Assembly: GCA_947479535.1 (NCBI GenBank)
Contig: CANJZQ010000011.1
Location: 1-54,833, forward strand
Origin: Oligoflexales bacterium
GTDB taxonomy: Bacteria; Bdellovibrionota_B; Oligoflexia; Oligoflexales; RGVZ01
Direction: 5' to 3'
Length of the DNA stretch: 54,833 bases
Part shown: positions 40,737-49,756 of the stretch, piece by piece
Numbering within the stretch: the first letter of the stretch is position 1
How the letters are laid out: the number at the start of each line of letters is the position of its first letter
Translations under genes and position numbers: made by a program
Notes under the pieces: model-generated
Seen by the model: only the letters and a program-made list of their open reading frames with translations
Told to the model about the DNA's origin: nothing
Databases searched by the model: none

Positions 40737-41601
40737 GATGTGCCAGTTCTCCCTCAATCAAGTGGATTAATTCGGGTGCTTCAGTCACATCTGACGCAGA
40801 AAGGATATCAAGGGCTTCCTGCAGTCGTCGATGGTCGATTGCTGCCTCGCCACCACTAATGTCCCCACCCCTTCCCGTTGTCCGGATCGCTGGAAGGTCG
40901 GGAACACTAAAGTTTGCTTCGTTGCTGAAAACGCCAGGCGACAGATCGGGGGACCTGCCGGTTTCAAAAGGTGATCCGTCACGCCATTCCACATAATGGC
41001 TGTCATAACTCAGGCGCCAGGCGATCATTTTAGATTCGTCCGGACTGAACCAGATCATCAAATCACAGCCCTCGTCCCCATGGTACCAGACCTTTTCGGA
41101 ACCGAACTGCTGCATAAAGGAACTGTCGACGCGCTGAAGCGAACCAGCCAAAGTTGATGGCCTGATGAGGCGCCGCCAACCCGACATCGAATTTTCAGCG
41201 TTCTGAATCATTTCAAAACCTAAAAAGTGGATCGCCGGGGCCGCATCTCCGGCAGCAGAAATCGTTGGCTCTACCACGTCTTTCCAGGCAACTTTGATCG
41301 AAAACTCGAGGACATCAGGTCCGATCCGGACCCGGGATGAATAGCCATCACCGATCCCCATGCGACCCCAGGTTCGCTCGCTGACGACACTGCTAAAACC
41401 AGATTCCGAGACTTCCCGGACTACCATGATGTCTTGATCGCTCATCATCGTCATCCGACGGTGGTCGAAAGAGAAACGCTCCTTCATCCGCCGGTTTGGC
41501 TGTTTTGCGGCCTGCCGGGGACCATCGGTCCGCCCCAATTCCGACGCAACCTGCCGGATTTCACCGGCAAAGATCTTTTTTGTTAGAAAAAACCTGAACA
41601 T
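40705..41601 (-). CDS. PilZ-domain-like protein, unknown function
   Basis: This 298-residue soluble protein begins at an ATG with GGAG 5 bases upstream. Residues about 38-135 resemble a PilZ domain: an RR pair ('FDHRRMTMMS') followed by EVSESGF, matching the (D/N)xSxxG motif with Glu for Asp. Beta strands follow ('YSSRVRIGPDVLEFSIKVAWK', 'HFLGFEMI'). PilZ domains bind cyclic-di-GMP. The C-terminal half ('SMSGWRRLIRPSTLAGSLQRVD', 'WYHGDEGCDLMIWFSPDESKMIAWRLSYDSHYVEWRDG') is another, unrecognised domain. First gene of the operon leading to rlmD and hemW. c-di-GMP binding would need a test. Confidence 0.6.
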   Translation of the reverse strand: MFRFFLTKKIFAGEIRQVASELGRTDGPRQAAKQPNRRMKERFSFDHRRMTMMSDQDIMVVREVSESGFSSVVSERTWGRMGIGDGYSSRVRIGPDVLEFSIKVAWKDVVEPTISAAGDAAPAIHFLGFEMIQNAENSMSGWRRLIRPSTLAGSLQRVDSSFMQQFGSEKVWYHGDEGCDLMIWFSPDESKMIAWRLSYDSHYVEWRDGSPFETGRSPDLSPGVFSNEANFSVPDLPAIRTTGRGGDISGGEAAIDHRRLQEALDILSASDVTEAPELIHLIEGELAHHGQNRRSNIR

Positions 41602-41687
41602 CGAAACTCCGGGATATTTCGCTGGCGCTCAGAAGCAATCAGTTTCTCTTCGTTCATCCTCGATCTTTCTTGAGTCCAGCCGATACG

Positions 41688-42818
41688 ATGCCAGTGAAAA
41701 CTGAACTGAAATACCCAATCGATTCGGCGGTGTTAGCCGCCATATTGCTAGCGACCATTTTATGGAATGCGACGCCGGCGATTTGCTTTGCCCGGGATTT
41801 GTCGCCTGTTTACGAAGAGACCTTTGACATCGCAGCGGGTGGCGCGTCGCTCACCCGCGCGTCGAGGTACGGTGCAGCCCTGGCGAACCCCGCCCTGCTC
41901 CCTTTCAGTGGCAGTTTTCATCGTTGGCTTGGCAGCGAATTCTCTCTGCACATCAACCGGGAATCGGTGGCCATGGCAAAGACCATGGTCCCAGGGTCGT
42001 CGACCAGTGGTAGCAGCAGTTCCGATTTCGTCGATCACGTTTTCGAATCGCCTTTCCTGGCTGGGACGCAGACTTCCCTTGCCTATTTAAATGCGTACGG
42101 TGGCGTTGGATTTTTTTCAAAATTCGAAGTTGACCTGGAGGCCCAGGAATACGGGCCGACCGGACTCCCCGCGATCATCCTGAATGGAAAATCCTACACG
42201 GGGGGAACGGTATCTGCTGCCGGCCGGATTCCCTTTATGCCTTTGTCACTTGGCTTGACTGCAAAATACCTCATGATTTCGGAACCGAACCTCTCAATTG
42301 ATTTGGCAGATCCCAATGCAGCGGCGCAGTTTCAGGATCCTTCTGCCTTGTCATCCCTCGTGAATCCATCCAGTGGAATTGGCTACGATCTGGGTGCCCT
42401 GCTGTTCATTCAAGGCCCAAAAGTTGATTGGCGATTGGCATTGAAGATTGACGATGCCACAGGAACTTCGTTCAGCGGCGGTGATTCGGTTGAGGATTTC
42501 AAGCAAGTGGTCAGCACCGGAGCGTCCGTCACATTTCACAGGGGCGCAGACGCCATCCACATCGCCGTCGATCGACGCGACCTGCAAAATGCTTATGGAA
42601 CACCCGCATTCAAGTCAACCCGCGCGGGAGTCAAGGTTTTACTCCGCAGTTACATCGGGATCGCTGCTGGATATTATGACGGCTATCCGTCCGTCGGAGC
42701 GGAACTCGACTTCATATTTCTTAAACTCGGCGCCGCCAGTTACCGGCGGGAGCGGACGGATTCACCAGGACTTTCACCACGGAATGTATACGTCATGAAC
42801 CTGGCAACTGGATTTTAG
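41688..42818 (+). CDS. Probable outer-membrane beta-barrel protein
   Basis: This 376-residue protein has a signal peptide ending near 'ICFARD' and a conserved-looking opening 'FDIAAGGASLTRASRYGAALANPALLPF', quoted only as residues 35-60. It resembles the start of PorV/TraF/OmpP1-like barrel proteins. Alternating short strands follow ('GVGFFSKFEVDLEA', 'GIGYDLGALLFIQG', 'DWRLALKIDDATG', 'AGVKVLLRSYIGIAAGYYDG', 'GAELDFIFLKLGAASYRRE'), and it ends in Phe, a common barrel C-terminal residue. The body is consistent with 12-14 strands. ATG 41688; TTG at 41670 also possible. It heads a plus-strand run of envelope genes. Confidence 0.65.
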   Translation: MPVKTELKYPIDSAVLAAILLATILWNATPAICFARDLSPVYEETFDIAAGGASLTRASRYGAALANPALLPFSGSFHRWLGSEFSLHINRESVAMAKTMVPGSSTSGSSSSDFVDHVFESPFLAGTQTSLAYLNAYGGVGFFSKFEVDLEAQEYGPTGLPAIILNGKSYTGGTVSAAGRIPFMPLSLGLTAKYLMISEPNLSIDLADPNAAAQFQDPSALSSLVNPSSGIGYDLGALLFIQGPKVDWRLALKIDDATGTSFSGGDSVEDFKQVVSTGASVTFHRGADAIHIAVDRRDLQNAYGTPAFKSTRAGVKVLLRSYIGIAAGYYDGYPSVGAELDFIFLKLGAASYRRERTDSPGLSPRNVYVMNLATGF

Positions 42819-42838
42819 GAGGCGAAAAAGATTCCATC

Positions 42839-43588
42839 ATGCGTTCACGAATCAACCCAATAAGAATGATTCCACACTTGCTTGTCTACCTTGCGACCTC
42901 GTCTTGCGGGACGTCGAACCTTGGCCGCTGCCCGGCGTCAAATCCTCTCGTGGCCTGCACCGAACTAACCACCGACGAAAAAATCCGGGAGGCATTGGAT
43001 GACCAGGACCTTGCCTCGGCGCAAGTGCTGCTCGAAGCCGCGATCGCAGATGAACCTGAAAATTATGAACGCTACCCGCTACTTGCCGCAGTCTATGCTG
43101 GCCTGTCCGGATTTGACCTGTTGGCAATCGCAAGTTCTTCAGCATCATCGGGTGGAGGTGCATCGATCATGGATTCAATGGATGCCTTCCTGCCAACCCC
43201 TGAGGGCCTCACCCGGACTGAATATCGCGCCAAGATTGATCTTCTGGGACAGGCTATTTCCACCATAGAGGCTCTGCCGGCCGAATTTCTGGCCACATCA
43301 GCTACAGATAAATTTGCATCCAGTGCCAGTCAACAGCTGGGGATTTATCAGGCAGCCCAGGCATCGATGTACATGAAAATGTTCACCACAAACTTTGAAA
43401 CAGGCCTGCCCGACCCAAGCCAGTTGTCGGACCTCACCGAGGAGGATGCCGCAGCAATCCTCGCCGTTCTCGCCAACGCAGCTGCGAGCGGCGGGACTTT
43501 CGCAGAGGCGGCAGCATCAACCCTGGCAACAATCAATTCAGGTGGTGGTACTGACCGTGACAATCTGGCAAACTTTTTGAGCACATGA
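42839..43588 (+). CDS. Putative lipoprotein with TPR-like helix, unknown function
   Basis: This 249-residue protein has a strong AGGAGG site 14 bases upstream of the ATG. A signal peptide with possible lipobox TSSC (Cys23) precedes a Cys pair ('GRCPASNPLVACTEL'). A TPR-like helical hairpin follows ('EKIREALDDQDLASAQVLLEAAIADEPENYERYPLLAAVYAGLSGFDLL'). The remainder is Ala/Ser/Thr-rich and probably helical ('DAAAILAVLANAAASGGTFAEAAAS'). Its stop overlaps an in-frame ATG upstream of the next gene. It probably acts with its barrel and TPR neighbours. Confidence 0.7.
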   Translation: MRSRINPIRMIPHLLVYLATSSCGTSNLGRCPASNPLVACTELTTDEKIREALDDQDLASAQVLLEAAIADEPENYERYPLLAAVYAGLSGFDLLAIASSSASSGGGASIMDSMDAFLPTPEGLTRTEYRAKIDLLGQAISTIEALPAEFLATSATDKFASSASQQLGIYQAAQASMYMKMFTTNFETGLPDPSQLSDLTEEDAAAILAVLANAAASGGTFAEAAASTLATINSGGGTDRDNLANFLST

Positions 43589-43611
43589 ATCGTGGCAATG
43601 GGGAAATTGAA

Positions 43612-45846
43612 ATGAAACCGATGCGAAAATCCTGCCTGACCGTATTAGCCATAACATTGATTTGCATATTGAATGTTGCGGCAAAAAAAGGAAAGCCGGC
43701 CATTGATGGTGCTGCCCTGAAAACAACACTGGCAGCAATCACGTCCGATTTTCAAAAACTGGAAAAGAATCTTCAGCAACAGAAGGCAAATTTTTCCAAA
43801 GGCATACGCAAACCCGGGTTTGATCCACAAGAAGCCGTTCGCCTGGACAGGCATTTCCGGAATGAAATCCAGAATGCAGCCAAGTTGGATGAAAAATGGG
43901 TCAAGGCGTCCCAAAAAGGAGGCCGGCTAAACGCAAAAAAACATAACTGGGAAAGCAAAATCACACGCCTCCATGTCCAATGGGTAAAACAAGCAATGGC
44001 GGCGGGCGAAAACCCGAAGGCAGGCAAGGGAGCACACCTCGCATCCCTAAAACTCATGCAAACCGTGATCGCAAGGTCGGAAAACGAATCTGAGCTGGCC
44101 GGCTTTCGTCCGCGGCTTGCACGGCTGTATCAATTATCCGAAAAACACGCGGATGCGGTGCGAGCATTCATGGAACTTGCTGACCCCCAACGAACGACCG
44201 ATGCACGCCGTCGCATCCAATACTTGACCAGTGCCGCAGCGTCGCAAGCGGTTCTGGCTCATTGGCCGCTGACCCCGCCATGGCGGGAGGTGGCTGAAGC
44301 CAAGCTCAAGGAGTCCCCGCGGTCGGGCGACCCCGGCGCACGCCAGGGATTGAAAGATATCTTCATCCGTCTCGCCCAAGAACAAGGCGGGATCGATAAC
44401 ACTTCGAACTGGACGTATGACGCTCACACAGGACTCATCGACTGGACGGCCGGACGGACTCAAGAGGGAATGGACTTGTGGAAACCACGATTGAACTCCC
44501 AGGCTGCGTTGAATGGAAAGGCGTCAAACCACCGGGCTCAAGCCGGAGGCTTCACGCTGATTGAACTTCGCGCAAAAAAATCCTGGCCTGAACTCGAAGC
44601 CACGGCACGGCAAGCCATCGCGTTGCGTTGGCTGCCGGTACATGGAAAACAAAAGATTGACCCTGTTGCCATGCTGGGCGACGCACTATTTGAAGGCGGA
44701 AAAGCCCTGTTGACTGCTGGCGATGCACCCAATGCTGAAGCCAAATTCGCCGAATTCACCGGCAGTTTCAGAAAAGACAGGCGCTATGAAGAGGCCTTTT
44801 TCCTGCGCGGCAAGGCAGAGCAAGGCGCACGACATTTTATCGAGGCACTGACGACATTCAAGGATTTCATTGGAAGATTTCCGGGGTCCCGGTTTAACGA
44901 GGAGGCGACAAGGACAGGCTTTGACCTGGCCACGGACATGGCCGATGAAGAATCCGGTCTTTACCTCGGCAAGCACTATATCTCGTCCCACAGCAAAAGT
45001 GGGCACGCACGCCGCATCACGGAATCCTACGCACAACTGGCTCTTGGCAATGGATTCTACAGCGATGGCGTTGCTGCACTGGAAAGCCTTGCTGCGAAAG
45101 TGAAGGACAAGTCCGGACGCGCAGACGCCCTGGCACGGATTCTAGATATCCAGGTCCTGGTCGCAACGCCGGACTCTGTCCTTGATACTGCAAATCGTCT
45201 GATCCGCCTTGGCAATCTACCGCCAGAAATCATGTTGCGTGTTTTCCGCGCCCAAGCCCGTGCCGCCTCAACATCCAACAAAAAAGCACTGGTTTCCCGC
45301 GCAAAATCCGAGGCTGCTAAACTGTGGGCACGCCTGGGAGACAGCGATCAGCAAAACCGGGACGCGTGGGGAGAGATCCTTTTTATCGAAGCCGAAGAGC
45401 ATGGCAATAAGGAGATTGGTGAAATCTTCAGCCTCGAGATCCAGGATCCCACCGCGCACCTTGCCCGGACCGGAGCCGAATACGACCAAATCAAAAGTGC
45501 ATACGACGGCGTTTGTGGTATCGGAAGAAACCTGTACTGCGCAGCCGCCCTGTTTCGCGTTGCAAGGGTTGCAGAGCGTTTTCAAACCGCAATCTCTGAC
45601 CTTGGAATCCCCGATACCCTTGAGGCTGCCGTTGTTGAACAGTTCAAGACCAGGAAGGCTGAGCTGATCAACCGTTGGCAAAAGGATGCTGCTGCCGCGG
45701 ACAGCCAGGCGTCAGAACTGGCTGGTCAGGGCATGGCCCCAACAGGCTATTCCATGGCGATTCAACTCGGTGGTGATGCAGATTTGATCCTTGATGACCG
45801 GACCATAGCCGGATTTCACGGTTTCACACAGATTGATGTGAGGTAA
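43612..45846 (+). CDS. Large secreted TPR-like helical protein
   Basis: This 744-residue protein begins at ATG 43612 with GGGGAA upstream; an ATG at 43585 overlapping the previous stop is less likely because it would add residues before the signal 'LTVLAITLICILNVAAK'. A coiled-coil-like segment follows (about 20-100: 'LAAITSDFQKLEKNLQQQKANFSKGI'). Long stretches of TPR-like helical hairpins come after it ('AKFAEFTGSFRKDRRYEEAFFLRGKAEQGARHFIEALTTFKDFIGRFPGSRFNEEATRTGF' region, about 370-440). It probably scaffolds an envelope complex in the periplasm. The architecture recalls the periplasmic TPR protein GltC of gliding machinery, but the resemblance is only in layout. Confidence 0.75.
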   Translation: MKPMRKSCLTVLAITLICILNVAAKKGKPAIDGAALKTTLAAITSDFQKLEKNLQQQKANFSKGIRKPGFDPQEAVRLDRHFRNEIQNAAKLDEKWVKASQKGGRLNAKKHNWESKITRLHVQWVKQAMAAGENPKAGKGAHLASLKLMQTVIARSENESELAGFRPRLARLYQLSEKHADAVRAFMELADPQRTTDARRRIQYLTSAAASQAVLAHWPLTPPWREVAEAKLKESPRSGDPGARQGLKDIFIRLAQEQGGIDNTSNWTYDAHTGLIDWTAGRTQEGMDLWKPRLNSQAALNGKASNHRAQAGGFTLIELRAKKSWPELEATARQAIALRWLPVHGKQKIDPVAMLGDALFEGGKALLTAGDAPNAEAKFAEFTGSFRKDRRYEEAFFLRGKAEQGARHFIEALTTFKDFIGRFPGSRFNEEATRTGFDLATDMADEESGLYLGKHYISSHSKSGHARRITESYAQLALGNGFYSDGVAALESLAAKVKDKSGRADALARILDIQVLVATPDSVLDTANRLIRLGNLPPEIMLRVFRAQARAASTSNKKALVSRAKSEAAKLWARLGDSDQQNRDAWGEILFIEAEEHGNKEIGEIFSLEIQDPTAHLARTGAEYDQIKSAYDGVCGIGRNLYCAAALFRVARVAERFQTAISDLGIPDTLEAAVVEQFKTRKAELINRWQKDAAAADSQASELAGQGMAPTGYSMAIQLGGDADLILDDRTIAGFHGFTQIDVR

Positions 45847-45855
45847 CGCACAGTG

Positions 45856-46746
45856 ATGTTCAACACTCAAGTTAGCCAATGGGCGTTTCCTTTACTGCTT
45901 GTTTTGACAAGCCTCGGAATTGAAGGATGCGTGACTTCGGGTTCAAAGAAAACCGAAGAGGGCGTCGCCTCAAGTCCCGGCGTCATTCGCCACAGTTTTG
46001 TTCTGCCCCTTGGTGGAACTGCTGCCGTGTGGAACGGGAACGAAGGTGGAATCCTTCCCGAAGTGTTCTCTCTGCTTGAAAAAGGTGACTTGGAAGGAGC
46101 CGAAAGGACCGCACGGGCTCAGCTTGCTAAATCACCGGCAGATCCCCAGGCTTTTCTTGCACTTTCAGCCAGCCTCCTGATGTCACGAAAAATTGAGTTG
46201 GCTAACTATTACGCCACCCGCCTGGCTACCCTTCAACCAGATGCACCTGCCGTTGAACAATCCTCTGCCAAAAATATTCAGGGCATTGCCAAAATGCTTT
46301 TTGCGGTCGGCTCAACCCGCAACGAAGATTTTGACGATGCCGCGACGATCTTTCGCGATGCCCTTTCGGCATCTGGCACTCAGGTTGCTGCAGCCCTGAA
46401 CCTAGGGGAACTGGAATTGATGCGCGGTCGCCCCACCGAATCCCTCGCTGCATTCGGACAGGCATCGGAGCGCTGCAATGAATGTCGTCCCGCCCTCTAT
46501 GGCGCAGGGATTGCATCCATACGCGCACGCCAGTTTGACCGGGCGCGAAATGAATTCAAACAGCTCGTGAAACGAAACGACAAGGATGACGAAGCCCATT
46601 ATCAACTTGCAGTAACGGAGTATTATGGGTTCCAAGATGTCGACGGTGCATCCCGCCGGCTGAAAGACCTTGCCACGGGAGGCACGGACACTCGGGTTCG
46701 GGCCATGGCTGAATCGCTGTTGCGAAAGTTGCGCGCGTCCAAATAG
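45856..46746 (+). CDS. TPR-repeat lipoprotein
   Basis: This 296-residue protein has a signal peptide with probable lipobox IEGC (Cys25). Four to six TPR-like units follow ('LEKGDLEGAERTARAQLAKSPADPQAFLALSASLL', 'AATIFRDALSASGTQVAAALNLGELELMRGRPTESLAAFGQASERC', 'NEFKQLVKRNDKDDEAHYQLAVTEYYG'). A CNEC motif is internal. ATG 45856, three bases after a possible GTG. It lies 9 bp after the large TPR gene, and both may belong to one periplasmic assembly. The layout recalls GltE-type TPR lipoproteins; the function is not shown by sequence. Confidence 0.8.
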   Translation: MFNTQVSQWAFPLLLVLTSLGIEGCVTSGSKKTEEGVASSPGVIRHSFVLPLGGTAAVWNGNEGGILPEVFSLLEKGDLEGAERTARAQLAKSPADPQAFLALSASLLMSRKIELANYYATRLATLQPDAPAVEQSSAKNIQGIAKMLFAVGSTRNEDFDDAATIFRDALSASGTQVAAALNLGELELMRGRPTESLAAFGQASERCNECRPALYGAGIASIRARQFDRARNEFKQLVKRNDKDDEAHYQLAVTEYYGFQDVDGASRRLKDLATGGTDTRVRAMAESLLRKLRASK

Positions 46747-46777
46747 AAGTCACCAAGAGAATTCGCAAGGAGAAGTC

Positions 46778-47944
46778 ATGAAGAAATTCAGTTTACTGAT
46801 GGCAACCATGTGCCTTGCGGGATGCAAGCCATCGCTGATCAGCCACTTGCGCACAACGGCATACATTATCGGTGGCAAGGACAACATCCGCCGCATTGAG
46901 GACCGCACTCCAGTCGATCCAGCTGCAGTCGCACCCACAGAGGATTTGATCAAGCGCATTGCAGAGACTGCGGTCTTGATTGTGACGCCCCTCACAACGG
47001 GTGAAACCAGATTTTGTTCCGGGAATATCTACAAGTCGGCCAATGGCCCAGTGGTCTTGACCAACCGCCATTGCTTTTCACCAGACAAGGAACACTCTGC
47101 AAGCGCGGTGGGATTTGACCCATGGGCTTGCGAGAAAACCCAAATCTACCGCGGTTTTGACTTGGCCACCGCACAGCCTTCGATCAAAACCACTTGTGAA
47201 AAAGGCTCCCTGCGCGTGAACCCGAAGCTTGACCTTGCCGTTTTTAAACTTGCCGATGGCGCCATTGAAAATGGACTTGAATTGCGTGCGACGGACCCCG
47301 CACCGGCCGAGCGGTTGCGGGCCCTCATCGTTCATTTTCCAGATGTTGAATCCCAACGGATCCGAATGGATATCACCAAATTCCCTGGTGCACCGGCCAC
47401 CGCACCTCGCATGGCAGTGACCTTCGAGGATTGCAATACCGCCGGATATTTCAAGCCCGACGCCTATTCCGTAGACCCAAGCTTGCCGTACGCGATCCGC
47501 CATACGTGCGACATGATCAAGGGGTCCAGCGGATCGACTTTAGTCGACGCAAGCACAGGTGAATCCCTCGGCGTCAACTGGGGTGGAATCAAATTTGGGG
47601 ACACTCCGACTTCAGAGGCCTACAACATCGCGACCCGCGCAGGACTTGTCGCTTCGTTCCTCGCCATGCCCGAAAGCGATCTTGATAAATTTCTCCTGGC
47701 GCTAGCCGAAAAACCACCAGAAGGCTTGGTCGGCAACGGCGAAGCTGACGCCACCACCGAACGTTCAAGCAAGTCACGGCACCTATCGGCAGCTGGCTGT
47801 GCTAGAATTTCAACCCATGATGAAAACAATTACAAAATCACCATGGATGCAGGCTGGCTTTTGCTGGGCGCTTCTCTTGTTCTCTGCATCAGCCGCCGCA
47901 GAGAATCATGCCTCGCAAAAAAAAGACAACAAGCTCACGACTAA
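46778..47944 (+). CDS. Trypsin-fold (S1-like) serine protease lipoprotein with C-terminal membrane helix
   Basis: This 388-residue protein has a lipobox LAGC (Cys16) and a trypsin-like core: His98 (TNRHCF), Asp152 (NPKLDLAVF) and Ser251 (KGSSGSTL). The ATG at 46778 follows AAGGAG. The last ~60 residues are separate: Cys ('SAAGCARI'), a hydrophobic run 'AGWLLLGASLVLCI', then SRRRESC. This arrangement resembles C-terminal surface-sorting signals such as MYXO-CTERM or GlyGly-CTERM. The DNA of this tail also encodes the start of the next gene in another frame (overlap 47817-47944), so tail and neighbour are read from the same bases. Whether both are expressed is unclear. Confidence 0.78.
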   Translation: MKKFSLLMATMCLAGCKPSLISHLRTTAYIIGGKDNIRRIEDRTPVDPAAVAPTEDLIKRIAETAVLIVTPLTTGETRFCSGNIYKSANGPVVLTNRHCFSPDKEHSASAVGFDPWACEKTQIYRGFDLATAQPSIKTTCEKGSLRVNPKLDLAVFKLADGAIENGLELRATDPAPAERLRALIVHFPDVESQRIRMDITKFPGAPATAPRMAVTFEDCNTAGYFKPDAYSVDPSLPYAIRHTCDMIKGSSGSTLVDASTGESLGVNWGGIKFGDTPTSEAYNIATRAGLVASFLAMPESDLDKFLLALAEKPPEGLVGNGEADATTERSSKSRHLSAAGCARISTHDENNYKITMDAGWLLLGASLVLCISRRRESCLAKKRQQAHD

Positions 47945-48518
47945 CTTTAAAACTGAATTTACAATCAATGACTGGGCCGTTCGACGTTTGCGCCATGAGG
48001 CCACGATCGCAACACAACAAGGCAAGGTTCCGGTAGATCCTCTTCCCAGACCCGCAAATTGTACCGTCAACGTCGCAAAAGCTGATGACCTCTCAAAAAT
48101 CCTGTCCAACGCAGACCCTCGTGCACGGCAGGAGTTAGGGTTGGCAGCGCTAAAGTCAGACCCTTTTCGTGCTTTTGTCTGCCACTATCGTGACGCGCTA
48201 GAGAAAGTCATGGGTGATTCAAATGTCACAGGCACTCAGCCGCAGATGCCGGATGTTGCCATGGCCGCGCGGGAGGCGTCAGTGCAACTGATCTTACAAT
48301 CCGTTCATGCCTGCGGCAGGTGCCAGGATGCTTCCTTGCTGAAAACTGTGGCCGCTGGCAGTGCCGTCGCAGCGGGGATGTATCCCGAGGCTCTGCGACT
48401 TCTGTTTGAACTTCTTGAGACCCAGCGTGACCTTCGCGACGTCTACGAATCGGTCCAAAAGACATACGCCGCAAGGCAACGTGGAAAAGGCGAGGTCTCC
48501 CTGGGCGCTCCCCGCTGA
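47817..48518 (+). CDS. Secreted protein of unknown function, overlaps previous gene
   Basis: This ~233-residue protein starts at ATG 47817 (a second ATG at 47820). It has a textbook signal peptide ('QAGFCWALLLFSASAAAENH'), here 128 bp inside the 3' end of the protease gene in a different frame. The mature part has CTVNVAKADDLSK, 'CHYRDALEKVMGDS' and 'VHACGRCQDASLL', and an alpha-helical tail. No recognised family. It has no clear ribosome site, consistent with translational coupling to the upstream gene. Last gene of the run starting at 41688. Confidence 0.65.
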   Translation: MMKTITKSPWMQAGFCWALLLFSASAAAENHASQKKDNKLTTNFKTEFTINDWAVRRLRHEATIATQQGKVPVDPLPRPANCTVNVAKADDLSKILSNADPRARQELGLAALKSDPFRAFVCHYRDALEKVMGDSNVTGTQPQMPDVAMAAREASVQLILQSVHACGRCQDASLLKTVAAGSAVAAGMYPEALRLLFELLETQRDLRDVYESVQKTYAARQRGKGEVSLGAPR

Positions 48519-48732
48519 AGGCCGAAGCCCAGACCTGTCAAAGAAACTGACAATTCAGGACTCATCGTGAACAATGACTTGATTGGCACGCATTTTCATG
48601 CCCTGATTTGGTTAATATAATCAATAAATACGGTGGGTTAAAAATCATCGGGATGAAAAGTTTCTGGCCCTGAACTTGCTTTCCCACTAGTATCATCAGT
48701 GAAAACAATCACTCAATGGAGGCACCTCATCC

Positions 48733-49677
48733 ATGCGCATGCTCATCACCATGTCCACACGCGCCACAGCCAAATTGAGTATGCTCGTCGTGGCAGGATT
48801 ATTGGTCGTGACGGGATGTTCCCGCCAGTCGTCACAGCTTGAAGGCGACGACGATCCCGTCCGCATTCCGGATGCAGTGGACGCCATCACAGGAAATCCC
48901 CAGGCAGGAGATTCGCAAGCCGGCGAACCTGGCAGTGCCCTTGTGACCATTGAATTACCTGCTTTCAACAAGCGGACGTCCTCTCAATGGGGCCCTGCCC
49001 TGCAAGACATCATGAACCATGAGGCCCCAGGCGACAGCAACGGCTATGATGACCTGATCACCCTCGGCCATGAAACGACCCACGGGATCAATTCCCACGT
49101 TCGCAATCGCATGAACAATACCGGGAAGCGCGCCAACGGCTATTACCTGATGGACAACCGGGCCGCGTTGGTTGAGGAACCGAACATGCGCAAATCCCAG
49201 GTGGCACCTTTTGTACCGCGTTCCTTGCGAAATTCACGATATGACCTTTACCTCGCAGGCCAGTCCGGGTGGGATGACATGCCGACCTACATCATGGATG
49301 AATGGGTGGCTTACATTAACGGGTCTGCCGCAGGCGTCGATCTCGTAAACAAAGGCATCTGGCGCGCCGGTTGGCGGGATGGCGTGAAGGGTACGATCGA
49401 TTTCAGCGTGTTTTCCGTAGCCCTTGGCATGGCAATCGAAAAGCATGATCCTGCCTATTTCAAATCAAACACCCAATTCCGGGAATTCCTGGCCTACAAC
49501 CTGAAACGCGGGATGAAGGTTTTTTTCGAGGGACGCAAAATGACCGATTTTGCCGACCAGGAACAAGACGATTACTACCGCAACTTCCGCGACGGAACCG
49601 AAGCGTCCGCCATGCGGGATTTCCTGAACCGGACCTACGGCGAGTCCTGGGTCAAAGCTGCTGTCTTCAGCGAATAA
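48733..49677 (+). CDS. Lipoprotein with HExxH zinc-metalloprotease motif
   Basis: This 314-residue protein has lipobox VTGC (Cys29) and a low-complexity linker, then a domain with LGHETTHGI (His113, Glu114, His117). A candidate third ligand is Glu190, in 'IMDEWVAYING'. This fits a gluzincin-type zinc peptidase. The region 'YLMDNRAALVEEPNMRKSQVAPFVPRSLRNSRYDLYLAGQSGWDDMPTYI' lies between, with many aromatic and Asn residues. GGAGG precedes the ATG by 10 bases. Monocistronic. The target substrate is unknown; a surface or periplasmic location is expected. Confidence 0.7.
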   Translation: MRMLITMSTRATAKLSMLVVAGLLVVTGCSRQSSQLEGDDDPVRIPDAVDAITGNPQAGDSQAGEPGSALVTIELPAFNKRTSSQWGPALQDIMNHEAPGDSNGYDDLITLGHETTHGINSHVRNRMNNTGKRANGYYLMDNRAALVEEPNMRKSQVAPFVPRSLRNSRYDLYLAGQSGWDDMPTYIMDEWVAYINGSAAGVDLVNKGIWRAGWRDGVKGTIDFSVFSVALGMAIEKHDPAYFKSNTQFREFLAYNLKRGMKVFFEGRKMTDFADQEQDDYYRNFRDGTEASAMRDFLNRTYGESWVKAAVFSE

Positions 49678-49756
49678 ATCTGCTATTCCTTTCGGCATAA
49701 GCTAAAGCTCGCAAGCCCCCTCTGTCAGAGAACTTGCCGCCGAAAGGATCCCACAC

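Noticed and set aside
49678-49756. SAM riboswitch upstream of the homocysteine methyltransferase gene
   Set aside because: The gap is only 79 bp and no conserved SAM-box pairing was seen.
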